DNA of 64,000 nucleotides from Aliidiomarina soli (GCF_003986975.1 NZ_PIPO01000004.1:1-64000), one strand, 5' to 3'; positions 26,101 to 34,823 are shown, counted from the first letter of the stretch. The notes: generated by a model from the sequence alone, not told the origin. A program made the numbers and translations.

Positions 26101-26359
26101 CAACCATCATGTATGGACCACCAACCGCCAGACCGCGCGCGTTGAAAGTACCATTTGCATTTGAGGTGAGCGTGCGGCTTGTACCTGTGCGGGTATCAAT
26201 CAGCTGAATAGTCGCGTTTGCAACTGTCTGCCCCTGCTCGTTTGAGACAACACCACGTAACGCGGAGGTTGTTTCCTGAGCTAAAGCAACACCAGAGGAC
26301 ATTCCGATGGTAAGCGCGACTGCCGCTGCGATGCGAGTCAGTTTCGTCTTCTTAGTCAT
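23195..26359 (-). CDS. Oar-like TonB-dependent receptor with carboxypeptidase-regulatory-like N-domain
   Basis: The 1054-residue outer-membrane protein has a signal peptide (to about residue 28, ALAQ), a carboxypeptidase-regulatory-like beta domain (about 32-110; GVVSNEQGQTVANATIQL), a TonB-box-like FERIAVTG, a plug domain with YNSLTVDGVRMND, and a very long beta-barrel ending in IGVKYDF, the usual C-terminal aromatic signal. This layout is that of Oar-type receptors, common in peptide-using marine bacteria; the ligand is unknown. The ATG at 26359 with upstream AGGAA is preferred over one five codons earlier. It is divergent from cstA across a 273-base gap. Confidence 0.92.
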   Translation of the reverse strand: MTKKTKLTRIAAAVALTIGMSSGVALAQETTSALRGVVSNEQGQTVANATIQLIDTRTGTSRTLTSNANGTFNARGLAVGGPYMMVVEGPEGRRDIVENVFLSLGDTQNVSVTIRSQEEFERIAVTGSRMSDPMIGRNSPAAVFSQEDLENAPAINRDIKDVLRIDPRVYVDESFGDAIQCGGAHPRYNSLTVDGVRMNDNFGLNANGYPTERIPFSYDAIQQVAVEFAPFDVQYGNFTACNINAVTKSGGNELSGSVFFDYTSDALRGDSLEGDSFDNGDYTEERYGFNVGGALIKDKLFFFTAYEKFEGVENFTLGAADSSAGTPVAGVNQAQLDRIADIARDVYGYEVGQPIASSPVEDEKLLVKLDWYINDEHRLAYTYNYNDGGNLRQSDGGSTQYSFSDHYYNRSTKLESHVAQLFSDWTYDFSTEVRVGTTSVDNSQVNAGPGNFGEVQITTTNIAPGETDPSQATVYLGVDDSRQSNSLSYDSTFFNAMATYQLNDHTLSAGFEREDFDIFNMFVQHSIGEYRFSSIDDFEAGTPSAIYYGNAAGTLNPRDAAAEYSYAINTVYLQDEYYHYDWDVTFTFGLRYDWYTSSDLPTENANFTERYGYSNAQNFDGEGLLQPRFGFNWRALPELEVRGGIGLYSGGNPNVWVANGYQNDGITQVQLTDRTGQSLFDREISGNGNPIANAPADMVDEVANASPDSAVNTMDPNFNIPSEWKYALGATYTFDTGYVVNADLIYAQKKDSVIIYDASMEATGTLPDGRPLYEPRFGDEAREDLILGNATEDGTSLAFSSSLSKSYDWGLSWSLAYAYTQSEDANPMTSSVAYSNFVNYARSDMNNPGLATSNYEIPHRFTLRATYQHQFVNGYDTTFSLVGTHNKGRPYSYTFAGENFGDYGNNRQLLYVPTGIDDPNVVFGADFNTDAFFEFVQNSGLDKYAGGIAERNAFYSDWWTKVDLRVEQELPGFKETHRAKAFFTINNLTNLLNDDWGVLYQAGFPQATQVADVDLIGSAGNYQYQFNEFFAPAGQSREATPSLWEINIGVKYDF

Positions 26360-26632
26360 GCCATTTTCCTGCATAGTTTGTGAGAGAGTTTGAGAGTAAA
26401 GCTTGTTGAATGCGTGAGGTTACATCCAGTTTGTGACAACACCATGACAATGTGGCGCGTATTTTATGACAAAAATTAACCAATTTCATACTTTTTTCAT
26501 GTTTATTTACTCCAAAAATGGAACTTTCTGCCATTTTCGGTATTTGTCACCCTATACCTTAGTCTAATCTCGGGCTATAAACGTACATGGTAGAATCTCT
26601 AATTCTGTAAATATACCTAGTGAGAGCAACAC
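26360..26632. other. Divergent intergenic region between TonB receptor and cstA
   Basis: This AT-rich 273-base gap must hold both promoters. On the plus strand TTGTCA (26544-26549) and TATAAA (26576-26581) are visible but not at ideal spacing. I see no convincing Fur box or CRP site. Several GTCA/TGAC strings occur but do not form a regular array. Confidence 0.4.
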
Positions 26633-28321
26633 ATGAATGCAATCTTCGTACTCATAGTAGGGCTAGGCGCGATGGCGCTTGGTTACGTCTTTTACTCGAA
26701 GTTTATTGCCGAACGGATTTATCGGCTTGATCCTAATTTCCAAACGCCAGCGCATGAGTTTGAGGACGGCGTTGATTTTGTACCTACCAATAAATACGTG
26801 TTATGGGGCCACCACTTTACCTCCGTAGCTGGCGCAGCGCCGATTATAGGCCCTGCGATAGCGGTCATTTGGGGGTGGGTGCCAGCCTTCTTGTGGGTCG
26901 TATTGGGTACTATTTTCTTTGCCGGTGTGCATGATGCCGGGGCGGTATGGGCGAGCAACCGCAACAAAGCGAAGTCAATGGGTGCATTGACCGGGGATGT
27001 GGTTGGAACACGTGCCCGCAGCTTGTTTATGATTGTAATCTTCCTTGTACTGCTGATGGTAAATGCCGTATTTGCCACCGTAATTGCAGGCTTACTGGTT
27101 GATTTTCCGACATCGGTAATTCCGGTCTGGGGCGCCATTTTTGTGGCCTTGATTATCGGGCAATTGATTTACCGTAAGTACATTGGTCTTATTACGGTTT
27201 CTATTGTCGGAGTGATTGCACTGTACGCGTTGATCGGACTCGGTCCGGTGATGCCTATCAGCTTACCTGAAACTATGGTCGGGCTGTCTGACCGCGCGAT
27301 GTGGATTGTCATCCTCTTCGGCTATGCAGCAATTGCCTCGCTACTGCCAGTCTGGATGTTGCTTCAGCCACGCGACTATATCAATGGTTTGCAGCTGTTT
27401 ATCGGCTTGATTTTACTCTATGGTGCCGTGTTACTGATGGGGCCAGAAATGGTTGCTCCAGCGTTTAACAACAACGTACCCGAGGGCACGCCATCGATTA
27501 TCCCACTGCTCTTCGTGACGATTGCCTGTGGTGCGATTTCTGGCTTCCACGGCCTGGTTGCGGGCGGCACCACGTCTAAGCAGCTGGATAAAGAAACCGA
27601 TGCCCGTTTTGTTGGTTATTTTGGGGCGGTAGGTGAAGGCTCGCTGGCCTTAGCCGCTATCATTGCCGCCACCGCCGGCTTTGCAACCTTTGCTGACTGG
27701 AATGCGGTTTACTCGGCCTTCGGTCAGGGTGGTGTCAATGCCTTTGTCGAAGGGGGCGCATACATCATTAATAATGGGCTCGGCATTGAGATTGGTCTGG
27801 CTGAAACGCTGCTGACCGTAATGGCGGTATTATTTGCCGGAACCACTATGGATACAGGTTTACGCTTGCAGCGTTATATCTTTCAGGAGTGGGGTAGCAT
27901 CTACGATATAAAATGGATGCAAAAGATTATGCCGGCTACCTTACTCGCTGTGGGTACCTGTTTGTTACTGGCGTTCGGTGCCGGTGGCGCGGACGGCTCT
28001 GGTGGTCTGGTTATCTGGCCGCTGTTTGGCACCACCAACCAGTTACTTGCTGGCCTGACCCTGATGGTAATTACGGTGATTCTGGTACGCATGGGCCGCC
28101 CTGCTTACTACACGCTTGTTCCCTTGATCTTCCTGTTGCTAATGACGGTTGCGGCGTTGATTCTGCAATTGAAGACATTCTACGCCAGTGGCAACTGGTT
28201 CCTCTTCAGTCTGGATATTGTGGTGCTGGTTGCTGCTATCTTTATAGTGTTTGAGTGTGGCACTACATTGAGCCGACTGCGTAAAGAGCGGGTTGAAGAA
28301 GGAAGCAATGAAAATTCATAA
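26633..28321 (+). CDS. cstA: Carbon starvation protein CstA, pyruvate/peptide transporter family
   Basis: CstA proteins are multi-spanning inner-membrane transporters; in E. coli the family imports pyruvate and has been linked with peptide use. The 562-residue product has about 14-16 hydrophobic segments and family strings such as WGHHFTSVAGAAPIIGPAIA, SGFHGLVAGGTTSKQ and FAGTTMDTGLRLQRYI. It is the shorter form (E. coli about 700). Its stop overlaps the next gene by 14 bases. The usual small YbdD/YjiX partner is replaced by the Cys-Cys-ending protein described next. Confidence 0.94.
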   Translation: MNAIFVLIVGLGAMALGYVFYSKFIAERIYRLDPNFQTPAHEFEDGVDFVPTNKYVLWGHHFTSVAGAAPIIGPAIAVIWGWVPAFLWVVLGTIFFAGVHDAGAVWASNRNKAKSMGALTGDVVGTRARSLFMIVIFLVLLMVNAVFATVIAGLLVDFPTSVIPVWGAIFVALIIGQLIYRKYIGLITVSIVGVIALYALIGLGPVMPISLPETMVGLSDRAMWIVILFGYAAIASLLPVWMLLQPRDYINGLQLFIGLILLYGAVLLMGPEMVAPAFNNNVPEGTPSIIPLLFVTIACGAISGFHGLVAGGTTSKQLDKETDARFVGYFGAVGEGSLALAAIIAATAGFATFADWNAVYSAFGQGGVNAFVEGGAYIINNGLGIEIGLAETLLTVMAVLFAGTTMDTGLRLQRYIFQEWGSIYDIKWMQKIMPATLLAVGTCLLLAFGAGGADGSGGLVIWPLFGTTNQLLAGLTLMVITVILVRMGRPAYYTLVPLIFLLLMTVAALILQLKTFYASGNWFLFSLDIVVLVAAIFIVFECGTTLSRLRKERVEEGSNENS

Positions 28322-28589
28322 GCTGACAGCCATCAAAAAGTGGTGGCAAAAGGCGAACTACTTCGCGGAGGAGGCGTATAACGCCCCCTACCGCGCTGCC
28401 ATAGCAAGAGCAAAACGCGAGCAGGATGATTTATTCATGCTGCTCGTTTTTTCTGAAATGATGGGTGTTCCCAACCCCGCCAGCTATTACACCCTTGAAT
28501 TACAACCCTTGTTACTGGAACGTTTTCATGACTGGCATATGCGCATGGGCATGGAAAAATCACCTTTGGACCATTTCAAATGCTGCTAA
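28308..28589 (+). CDS. Small CstA-linked protein ending in Cys-Cys-stop (cory-CC-star type)
   Basis: The 93-residue soluble product starts at the ATG at 28308, which has GAAGGA upstream and lies inside cstA. It is rich in aromatic and basic residues (KKWWQKANYFAEEAYNAPYR) and ends in DHFKCC followed by the stop. The CC-stop ending recalls the C-terminus of YbdD/YjiX, the normal CstA partner, although the rest is different apart from a GVPN/GVPD-like string and a tyrosine. I know this type of protein under the database name cory-CC-star; no function is established. It overlaps cstA by 14 bases and the ArsA-like gene by 10, so the three are tightly coupled. Confidence 0.82.
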   Translation: MKIHKLTAIKKWWQKANYFAEEAYNAPYRAAIARAKREQDDLFMLLVFSEMMGVPNPASYYTLELQPLLLERFHDWHMRMGMEKSPLDHFKCC

Positions 28590-29590
28590 CTGATAAAAAT
28601 GTCCTCCTTGTCGGCGGCAAAGGCGGGGTCGGCAAGACGACGATGTCGGCGACCCTGGCTTTACTGGCTGCGTCGCGGGGGCGTAAGACACTGGTGATCT
28701 CAACGGATCCGGCTCATAGTCTGGCGGATGCCTTTGGTCAGCCGGTGGGTGATCAGGAAGTTAAACTACGGGAAAACTTGTGGGCATTGGAAATCGACCC
28801 TGATCGGGAAGTAAAAGCTCACATCGATCGGGTGGCGGCGGAAATGAAAAAGCTCACGCGCCCTGAGATGTATCACGAGATTGAACGTCAGTTACGTCTC
28901 ACGCAGCAGTCACCGGGGGCGCAGGAAGCGGCCTTGTTAGAACGCATAGCGTCTATTCTCGATAGCGGCCTCAATGAACAGGGCTATGACCTGATTATTT
29001 TCGACACCGCGCCGACCGGGCATACCCTGCGACTGCTCAGCCTGCCAGAAGCAATGGCGGCGTGGACCCAGGGTTTGCTAAAACACGACAGCAGATCGCA
29101 GAAACTGGCGGGGGTGCTCGACCACCTGACGCCGAAGCAGGGCCGTGATATTGCCAACCCGATGGCGGACCCGAAAGAGCATGAAACGGATGGCATGAGT
29201 AAACGTAACCAGGCTATTACGGAGCGCTTACTCACGCGGCAGCGTCTGTTTCAGCGGACTCGACGACTGTTTACCGACAGTAAGCGTTGTGCCATGTTGT
29301 TTGTGCTGACCCCGGAAAAGCTGCCGGTACTGGAAACCGGTCGTGCCGTAGAGACACTCAAGGGTGAAGGCTTACCGCTGGCTGGCCTGATCGTGAACCG
29401 GGTTTTGCCAGACGACGCGGATGGGGAGTTCCTGGCGAAGCGACGAGAACATGAGAAACAATATCTGCGGCAGATAGATCAGCGCTTTGCGAATTTGAAG
29501 CGTTATTTTGTGCCATTGCAGGCAATGGACATTGAAGGAATGGAAGGGCTTGAACGAATGAGTTCGCTGCTGGAAAGCGCGGGTCTTTAA
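28580..29590 (+). CDS. ArsA/Get3-family ATPase
   Basis: The 336-residue product is a deviant-Walker P-loop ATPase with GGKGGVGKTT (signature Lys14, P-loop Lys19), switch I STDPAHSL with Asp43, and switch II DTAPTGHTLRLLSLP. ArsA proteins drive arsenite efflux and Get3 targets tail-anchored proteins. Here the arsenite-binding cysteines are missing (only one Cys, in SKRCAML) and no arsB, arsR or arsD is nearby, so arsenic resistance is unlikely. Its start lies inside the CC-ending gene, suggesting it energises or assembles something made with that protein and CstA. That role is inference. Confidence 0.85.
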   Translation: MLLTDKNVLLVGGKGGVGKTTMSATLALLAASRGRKTLVISTDPAHSLADAFGQPVGDQEVKLRENLWALEIDPDREVKAHIDRVAAEMKKLTRPEMYHEIERQLRLTQQSPGAQEAALLERIASILDSGLNEQGYDLIIFDTAPTGHTLRLLSLPEAMAAWTQGLLKHDSRSQKLAGVLDHLTPKQGRDIANPMADPKEHETDGMSKRNQAITERLLTRQRLFQRTRRLFTDSKRCAMLFVLTPEKLPVLETGRAVETLKGEGLPLAGLIVNRVLPDDADGEFLAKRREHEKQYLRQIDQRFANLKRYFVPLQAMDIEGMEGLERMSSLLESAGL

Positions 29591-29636
29591 AAGCTCAGGC
29601 CTTTATAACTCAGGATACGTAACCGGAGGGACCTCT

Positions 29637-30650
29637 ATGCAAGCAATTGTTGCGCGTAAAGGCGAGTTAGTGGATGTGGAAATGGCTAAGCCAAGTCCGC
29701 AGGAGCACGATATATTAGTCCAGGTGCAGGCGGTATCGGTCAATCCGGTAGACACCAAGGTACGGATGCGAGCAAAGCAAAGTGGCGACGAAAAAGTGCT
29801 TGGCTATGATGCGGTTGGTATCGTTGAAGCCGTCGGTGAGCAGGTAGAAGGCTTTAAACCCGGTGACCGTATCTGGTACGCCGGCGACGTCACCCGCCCT
29901 GGCAGCAACGCTGAATTTCAGTGTGTTGACTGGCGAATAGTCAGTCATGCACCGAAGTCATTAAGTGATGCAGAAGCCGCTGCAATTCCGTTAACGGTAT
30001 TAACCGCCTGGGAACTGCTGTTTGACCGCTTGCAATTGACCTCGGATGCCAGTGACGATGCAGGTGACACAGCCAGTAGCGAACGAGTACTTTTAGTCGT
30101 AGGGGCCGCTGGCGGGGTTGGTTCGATGTTGGTGCAACTAGCCCGGCAGTTAACCAAAGCGACTGTGATAGGCACTGCATCTCGTCCTGAATCAAAAGAC
30201 TGGGTGAGTCGTTGTGGCGCACATCATGTGATTGACCATTCTGAACCGCTCTCAGCAGGGCTTGCAGAATGTGGTCTTAGCGATATCACCGATGTGGCAT
30301 CGTTAACGCACACGGACAGTCATTTCGATGAGTTGGTGCGAATGCTCAGACCACAAGGGCGCTTTGCATTGATTGATGACCCCGAGCAAGCACTGGATAT
30401 TGGCTCAATGAAACAAAAGTCCCTGTCATTGCACTGGGAGTTTATGTTTACCCGGGCCATGTTCAAAACCGCTGACATCCAACGTCAGGGCGATATTCTG
30501 AAACAAGCGGCAAGGTTAATTGATAGTGGGCGTTTACAAACAAGCTTGCAGCAACACCTGTCTCCGCTGAACGCGGCGACGCTTGAGCAGGCCCACCAGC
30601 AACTGATGTCGCAGCGCACCGTAGGTAAAGTGGTGGTAACGCGAGACTAA
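29637..30650 (+). CDS. MDR-superfamily oxidoreductase (zinc-type alcohol dehydrogenase-like)
   Basis: The 337-residue product has a GroES-like N-domain with VSVNPVDTKVR and GYDAVGIVEAVGE, then a Rossmann fold with VVGAAGGVGSMLVQLA for NADPH binding. It belongs to the quinone-oxidoreductase-like branch that keeps the fold but lacks catalytic zinc cysteines; the substrate is unknown. A strong GGAGG ribosome site precedes the ATG, 46 bases after the ArsA-like gene, so it may share the cstA transcript. It ends at a bidirectional terminator. Confidence 0.9.
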   Translation: MQAIVARKGELVDVEMAKPSPQEHDILVQVQAVSVNPVDTKVRMRAKQSGDEKVLGYDAVGIVEAVGEQVEGFKPGDRIWYAGDVTRPGSNAEFQCVDWRIVSHAPKSLSDAEAAAIPLTVLTAWELLFDRLQLTSDASDDAGDTASSERVLLVVGAAGGVGSMLVQLARQLTKATVIGTASRPESKDWVSRCGAHHVIDHSEPLSAGLAECGLSDITDVASLTHTDSHFDELVRMLRPQGRFALIDDPEQALDIGSMKQKSLSLHWEFMFTRAMFKTADIQRQGDILKQAARLIDSGRLQTSLQQHLSPLNAATLEQAHQQLMSQRTVGKVVVTRD

Positions 30651-30673
30651 AACTCAGATAGAGCCTGAGCTAT

Positions 30674-30704
30674 AAAAAAAGCATGCCACGCGGCATGCTT
30701 TTTT
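30674..30704. terminator. Bidirectional terminator after the MDR oxidoreductase gene
   Basis: The GCATGCC/GGCATGC stem with a four-base loop is flanked by seven A and six T residues, so it can terminate the plus-strand cstA unit and the minus-strand tricorn-like gene. Confidence 0.92.
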
Positions 30705-30721
30705 ATCCCCGTTGAGCGTCA

Positions 30722-33700
30722 TTAGGGCGTAATGTCATCAGCGACTGGTAACATAATAGGCTGACTCCGCAGCTCCGGAATAGGCTCATCATCCAGTTTG
30801 CGCTGCAACAGTTCGATGGCGTAATTGAGCTGGGCATCGATGCCGGTGAAGGTGGCATGGGGCAGATTGTCTACTTCAATGTCCGGCTCCACGCCGTAGC
30901 CTTCAATGACCCAGCGTCCGTCCATGGCAAACTGCGCGGTTTCAGCCACTCGTGCCAGTCCGCCATCTGCTAACTGATTACGCCCTGAGAGCCAAACTCC
31001 GGCCCCGGCGGTTCGCTTACCCACCAAAGGCCCGAGGCCAAGCGCTTTGACCCCGGCGGCGAACGTCTCACCGTCAGAATAGGTCAGTTCATCAGTCACA
31101 ATGACCAGATGCCCGCGAAACGTTTGCTGCATATTTGTGTACGGTGCGCCGTGCGTATTAGGCTCCCAGAATGACCAGGCGCGGCGCAGCAGTTTTTCGA
31201 TAATCCAGCTGTCAATATTGCCGCCACGGTTGCGCCGCACGTCGATAATCAGGCCCTCACGGTCGACATTGGCATAGAATTCACGGGCAAATGAAGCGAT
31301 GTCGTTGGGTCCCATCGCATACAGATGCAGGTAGCCGAAATTCTGTTCCGAGGCCACATCTACTTTCTCGCGGTTGCGCTGCACCCAGTCCTGATAACGT
31401 AACTGATGGTCTTGCTGCACAGTAGCGGGGTACACCATGGTTTGTAGCGTGGTTCGTTGGCGTCGCAGATCTAAGCGCACCGGCTTATTGGCCTGGTTGC
31501 GCAGCGCCTGGTTAAGATCCGCCTGAGTGCTGATGCGGCGACCATTGACAGCCGTTATGTAGTCTCCCTCAGTCGCATTAACACCAGGTTTGGCCAGCGG
31601 CGAGGCTTGCTCGGGCAGCTCAGGATCGGTCCGGTAGATACGCAGAATACGTACGCCGTTGTCGGTTGTTTCTAATGCGGCTCCCAGGGTTGCCGCCGAT
31701 GGCTGATCATCAGCGGCTGGATAGTCGCCTCCGCGAACTTGCGAATGCAAGACGCTAAGCTCGCCCATCATCTGTGCGAATAAGTCATCTAATTCATGCC
31801 GGTCGGTAACTCGGGGCAACAATGACTGATACTTTTCCCGTGTGGCACGCCAGTCTAACCCACGCATGTCGGCGTCAAAGAGGAAGTCACGGTGCATCAG
31901 CCAGGCATCGCGGAACATTTGCTGCCACTCTTCAACCGGGTTGAACGCCAGTTGCCACTGGTCAGTTGCTAAATGCGATCGGGTTAGATCCTCAGGTGCG
32001 GTGGCCTGAACGTCATCAATATAGAAGTCATTGTTGCTGGTTCGCCAATACAGGCTATTAGTCTGAGAGCTTACGGCGTAGTCCTCGACCTGACTCGCAA
32101 ATACCTTCACCTCTGGTTGATGCGGGTCAATGGCAACGCTTATCAGCTGCTGATGGTTGTCTCCGGCGCGCAGCAGGTAGAGAAATTCATCGGTCATTTG
32201 CAGCTGGCGATAATTGCCGGCTTCCAGTGGAACTTGCCACAGGCGACTAGCAAGACCGTCCCAGTCAACTGGTTGGCGGCGCGAACGTTCTTCAGTAGCA
32301 CCCTGGTCACACTGACTGACTTCGCTTTCTGGCTGAAACGGAAAACATGCCTGTGACTTCAGACTCACTGCAAACACTAGCCCACGTTTATCGAACATCG
32401 GCCCAAGGTTGCGATCGCCCCAGGGGGAACGCGGATTGGCATCGAAATTACGGTTAGACACAAAATACAACCAATGACCGTCAGTACTAAAGGCCGGTGA
32501 GAACGAATCATACTTAGTCGTGCTAACCGCTTGTTGACGCTCTTCATCCACCGAATAGAGTAAAACCTGTGAGCGGTCGCCGTCCTGATTGCTTTTACTG
32601 AATGCTACTAATTTACTATTGGTGGACCAGACGACGTCTGCGTAGGGAGAGTGACCCCAGCCGCCTTCGGCGATGCGGCTGTTGTTGCCATTGCTTAAAT
32701 TGAGCAGCCAAAGATCGCCGTTTTTATCGTCATGGGCAAGGTAGTTGCCATCTGGAGAGAGGTGGATACCCCAGCGGAATACACTGCCATCATCAGTTAG
32801 TTGGCTGGCACCACTGGAGCCATCCGCTGGGAAACGCCAGATTTCATTTTCACCACTGTGATCATTGATCGCGTATATCCAGCGCCCGTCAGGGCTCATG
32901 ACTGCATTACGGGAGCGGCTGCCAACCGGGGTCTGCACTTCAAACAGGCGCTGGTGGCTTTTACCGGCAACCGCAATTTGTGACCGGGCTGTTATTACTA
33001 CCCGCTCCTGCTCGCCGTTATAGCTGGTGTCAGTCAGGTAATCCAGTGGATTCTCAATCCAGCGTTCCTGGCGTTGAGCAAAGTCACTGGTAAGGTGGAT
33101 ATCGAGTGTTTCGCTGTGCCCTGATTCGAGTTCCAGTAGTTTCAGATCTGCGCCAAGCTGGTAGACAATCCGCCCCTGGCTTATATCTGCCGACCAGACT
33201 TGCCAGTCATTGTATTCCGTTAACTGCTGCTTTTCGCTACCATCGCCATTCATTGACCACAAGTTCGGCGTACCAGTGGCGTCCGAAATGAAATAAACAC
33301 GAGTGCCATCCACCATAGGTTGGCGAACGGATGCAATATGGTCATCGGTCAGCAGTTCTGCTTCTTCGTCTCCGGGGCTAAAGCGCCATAGCTCGCCCAT
33401 TGCGCCGCCACGATAAATACGTGTGTTATCGCCAGTAGCCTGCAGACCGAAACGGATAAAGTACAGAGTTTCGGGGTTAACCGGGTGAATGGTTTCGCTG
33501 CGAACTTCATAATTACCGTCGGCATCCGGCTCCTCGCTGCGGTGCTCTATTACTCGGCCCTCAGCGCGCAGGTTGTAACTGCCTTCTATCGCATCAGTCA
33601 GCGGGATTGTGCTGGTGGTCAGCGACTCCGGGTTGACACTGCGCAGTAGCCATTGATTTGCCGGGCCCATGACATGATCAGTGCTGTAAAGCACCTGACC

Positions 33701-34060
33701 GTCGGCCGTCCAGCCCTGCACTCGTACGCGGCTGTTTTCAAACGTAATCCGTTTTGGAATACCGCCCTGTAGCGGCATGACATAGGCTTCTGGTGCGCCC
33801 TCGTAGTCTGCTACAAAGGCAACCGAGTTGCCGTCGGGAGAGATGGCGGCATAGCGTTCTTCAGCATCACTTGTGGTAAGGCGGGTGGCGTTACCACCAT
33901 GCACCGTGGTACGCCAAAGGTCACCTTCCGCGGTAAAAACGATCTGGTTCTGATGAATGCTGGGGTTGCGATAATAGCCACGAGTACTATCGTCGGCGAC
34001 TACGTGCATCGAGCCACTCGCCAAGAGCGCACCGGACGCCAGGTACAGCGCTAACTTCAT
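30722..34060 (-). CDS. Tricorn-like S41 family peptidase
   Basis: The 1112-residue product is a secreted tricorn-type protease. After a signal peptide (cleavage near residue 22, HVVA) come two beta-propeller regions (repeats such as AISPDGNSVAFVAD and LSPDGNYLAHDD, about 30-680), a helical segment, a PDZ domain (about 800-880) and the S41 catalytic domain. VRRNRGGNID and TYSDGETFAAG hold the oxyanion and nucleophile region, with Ser995 as likely nucleophile. Such enzymes degrade oligopeptides, which fits the M28 peptidase and Oar-like receptor nearby. An AGGA site precedes the ATG. Confidence 0.93.
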   Translation of the reverse strand: MKLALYLASGALLASGSMHVVADDSTRGYYRNPSIHQNQIVFTAEGDLWRTTVHGGNATRLTTSDAEERYAAISPDGNSVAFVADYEGAPEAYVMPLQGGIPKRITFENSRVRVQGWTADGQVLYSTDHVMGPANQWLLRSVNPESLTTSTIPLTDAIEGSYNLRAEGRVIEHRSEEPDADGNYEVRSETIHPVNPETLYFIRFGLQATGDNTRIYRGGAMGELWRFSPGDEEAELLTDDHIASVRQPMVDGTRVYFISDATGTPNLWSMNGDGSEKQQLTEYNDWQVWSADISQGRIVYQLGADLKLLELESGHSETLDIHLTSDFAQRQERWIENPLDYLTDTSYNGEQERVVITARSQIAVAGKSHQRLFEVQTPVGSRSRNAVMSPDGRWIYAINDHSGENEIWRFPADGSSGASQLTDDGSVFRWGIHLSPDGNYLAHDDKNGDLWLLNLSNGNNSRIAEGGWGHSPYADVVWSTNSKLVAFSKSNQDGDRSQVLLYSVDEERQQAVSTTKYDSFSPAFSTDGHWLYFVSNRNFDANPRSPWGDRNLGPMFDKRGLVFAVSLKSQACFPFQPESEVSQCDQGATEERSRRQPVDWDGLASRLWQVPLEAGNYRQLQMTDEFLYLLRAGDNHQQLISVAIDPHQPEVKVFASQVEDYAVSSQTNSLYWRTSNNDFYIDDVQATAPEDLTRSHLATDQWQLAFNPVEEWQQMFRDAWLMHRDFLFDADMRGLDWRATREKYQSLLPRVTDRHELDDLFAQMMGELSVLHSQVRGGDYPAADDQPSAATLGAALETTDNGVRILRIYRTDPELPEQASPLAKPGVNATEGDYITAVNGRRISTQADLNQALRNQANKPVRLDLRRQRTTLQTMVYPATVQQDHQLRYQDWVQRNREKVDVASEQNFGYLHLYAMGPNDIASFAREFYANVDREGLIIDVRRNRGGNIDSWIIEKLLRRAWSFWEPNTHGAPYTNMQQTFRGHLVIVTDELTYSDGETFAAGVKALGLGPLVGKRTAGAGVWLSGRNQLADGGLARVAETAQFAMDGRWVIEGYGVEPDIEVDNLPHATFTGIDAQLNYAIELLQRKLDDEPIPELRSQPIMLPVADDITP

Positions 34061-34086
34061 GCTTAGTTCCTGCTGGTCGTTGGTAA

Positions 34087-34710
34087 TTATTTAATTGTGG
34101 TGTTTGGCGCCTTCTTGCTCCCAAGCCCGCCGCTCAGAACCAGTTGCAGAGCTTCAGCAGGTTTCATGCTTAAATTGCGTGTATAGGATTTGGGCACCAT
34201 GATCATATAACCACCAACGTTGTACGCCATTGGTAAAAAGACTGCAAGTTGTTCTTCATCCAGCAAATCTGCAATTTTGTCGTTTTGATCTGTACCTTTC
34301 TTGGTCACTATTCCAATCATTTCGATCTCGGAATTAGGCATTTTCACCATAACCACTGACTCGTCTTCAAAGTTTTCACCGCTCATCACTTCAAAGAGGT
34401 CCTGAATAATACCGTATACCTGACTCACCCCCGGAATGTGCGCCAGGATACGACCAGGAATTTTCCATAACCGCGCACCGCGCCGGGAGTACGCGGTAAA
34501 ACCAATCAGGGCGCAGATAGCAAGAAAGGCAAGCAGCGCCATGCCTGGGATATACCAATGGGCAGGAACAAACGCCTCAAGTGTGGGCGACAACCAGCTT
34601 TCGATGGTCATTAGTAGCCAGCGCACCAACTCGATGGTGATGACCAGAGGTAAAATAATGAATAGGCCGCGCACGATAAAACGCGATAGCTTACGCATGG
34701 TAAACCGCAT
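34087..34710 (-). CDS. DUF502 family inner-membrane protein
   Basis: The 207-residue product has two membrane segments (about residues 8-32 and 51-72) followed by a cytosolic or periplasmic beta-rich domain with FEDESVVMVKMPNSEIEMIGIVTK and VFLPMAYNVGGYMIMVPK, which are DUF502 hallmarks. The family is widespread and uncharacterised in bacteria. It precedes the tricorn-like gene on the same strand with a 26-base gap. A second ATG four codons in is possible. Confidence 0.85.
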   Translation of the reverse strand: MRFTMRKLSRFIVRGLFIILPLVITIELVRWLLMTIESWLSPTLEAFVPAHWYIPGMALLAFLAICALIGFTAYSRRGARLWKIPGRILAHIPGVSQVYGIIQDLFEVMSGENFEDESVVMVKMPNSEIEMIGIVTKKGTDQNDKIADLLDEEQLAVFLPMAYNVGGYMIMVPKSYTRNLSMKPAEALQLVLSGGLGSKKAPNTTIK

Positions 34711-34823
34711 ATAAAGCTCCGAATAATGTTAAGAGACAACTATAGTGCATTTTCGTAAGCCGGGATAATCGCGGCCTGCTCAGTCAGCATTCGCTGGTTT
34801 AGCTCTGAACTGGTCTCAGCCCA

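Noticed and set aside
26360-26632. CRP or Fur operator between the TonB receptor and cstA
   Set aside because: The best TGTGA- and GATAAT-like strings lack a properly spaced second half.
28580-29590. Arsenic resistance pump ATPase (ArsA)
   Set aside because: The arsenite-binding cysteines are absent, the protein is a single half-size unit, and no arsB, arsR, arsC or arsD is nearby.
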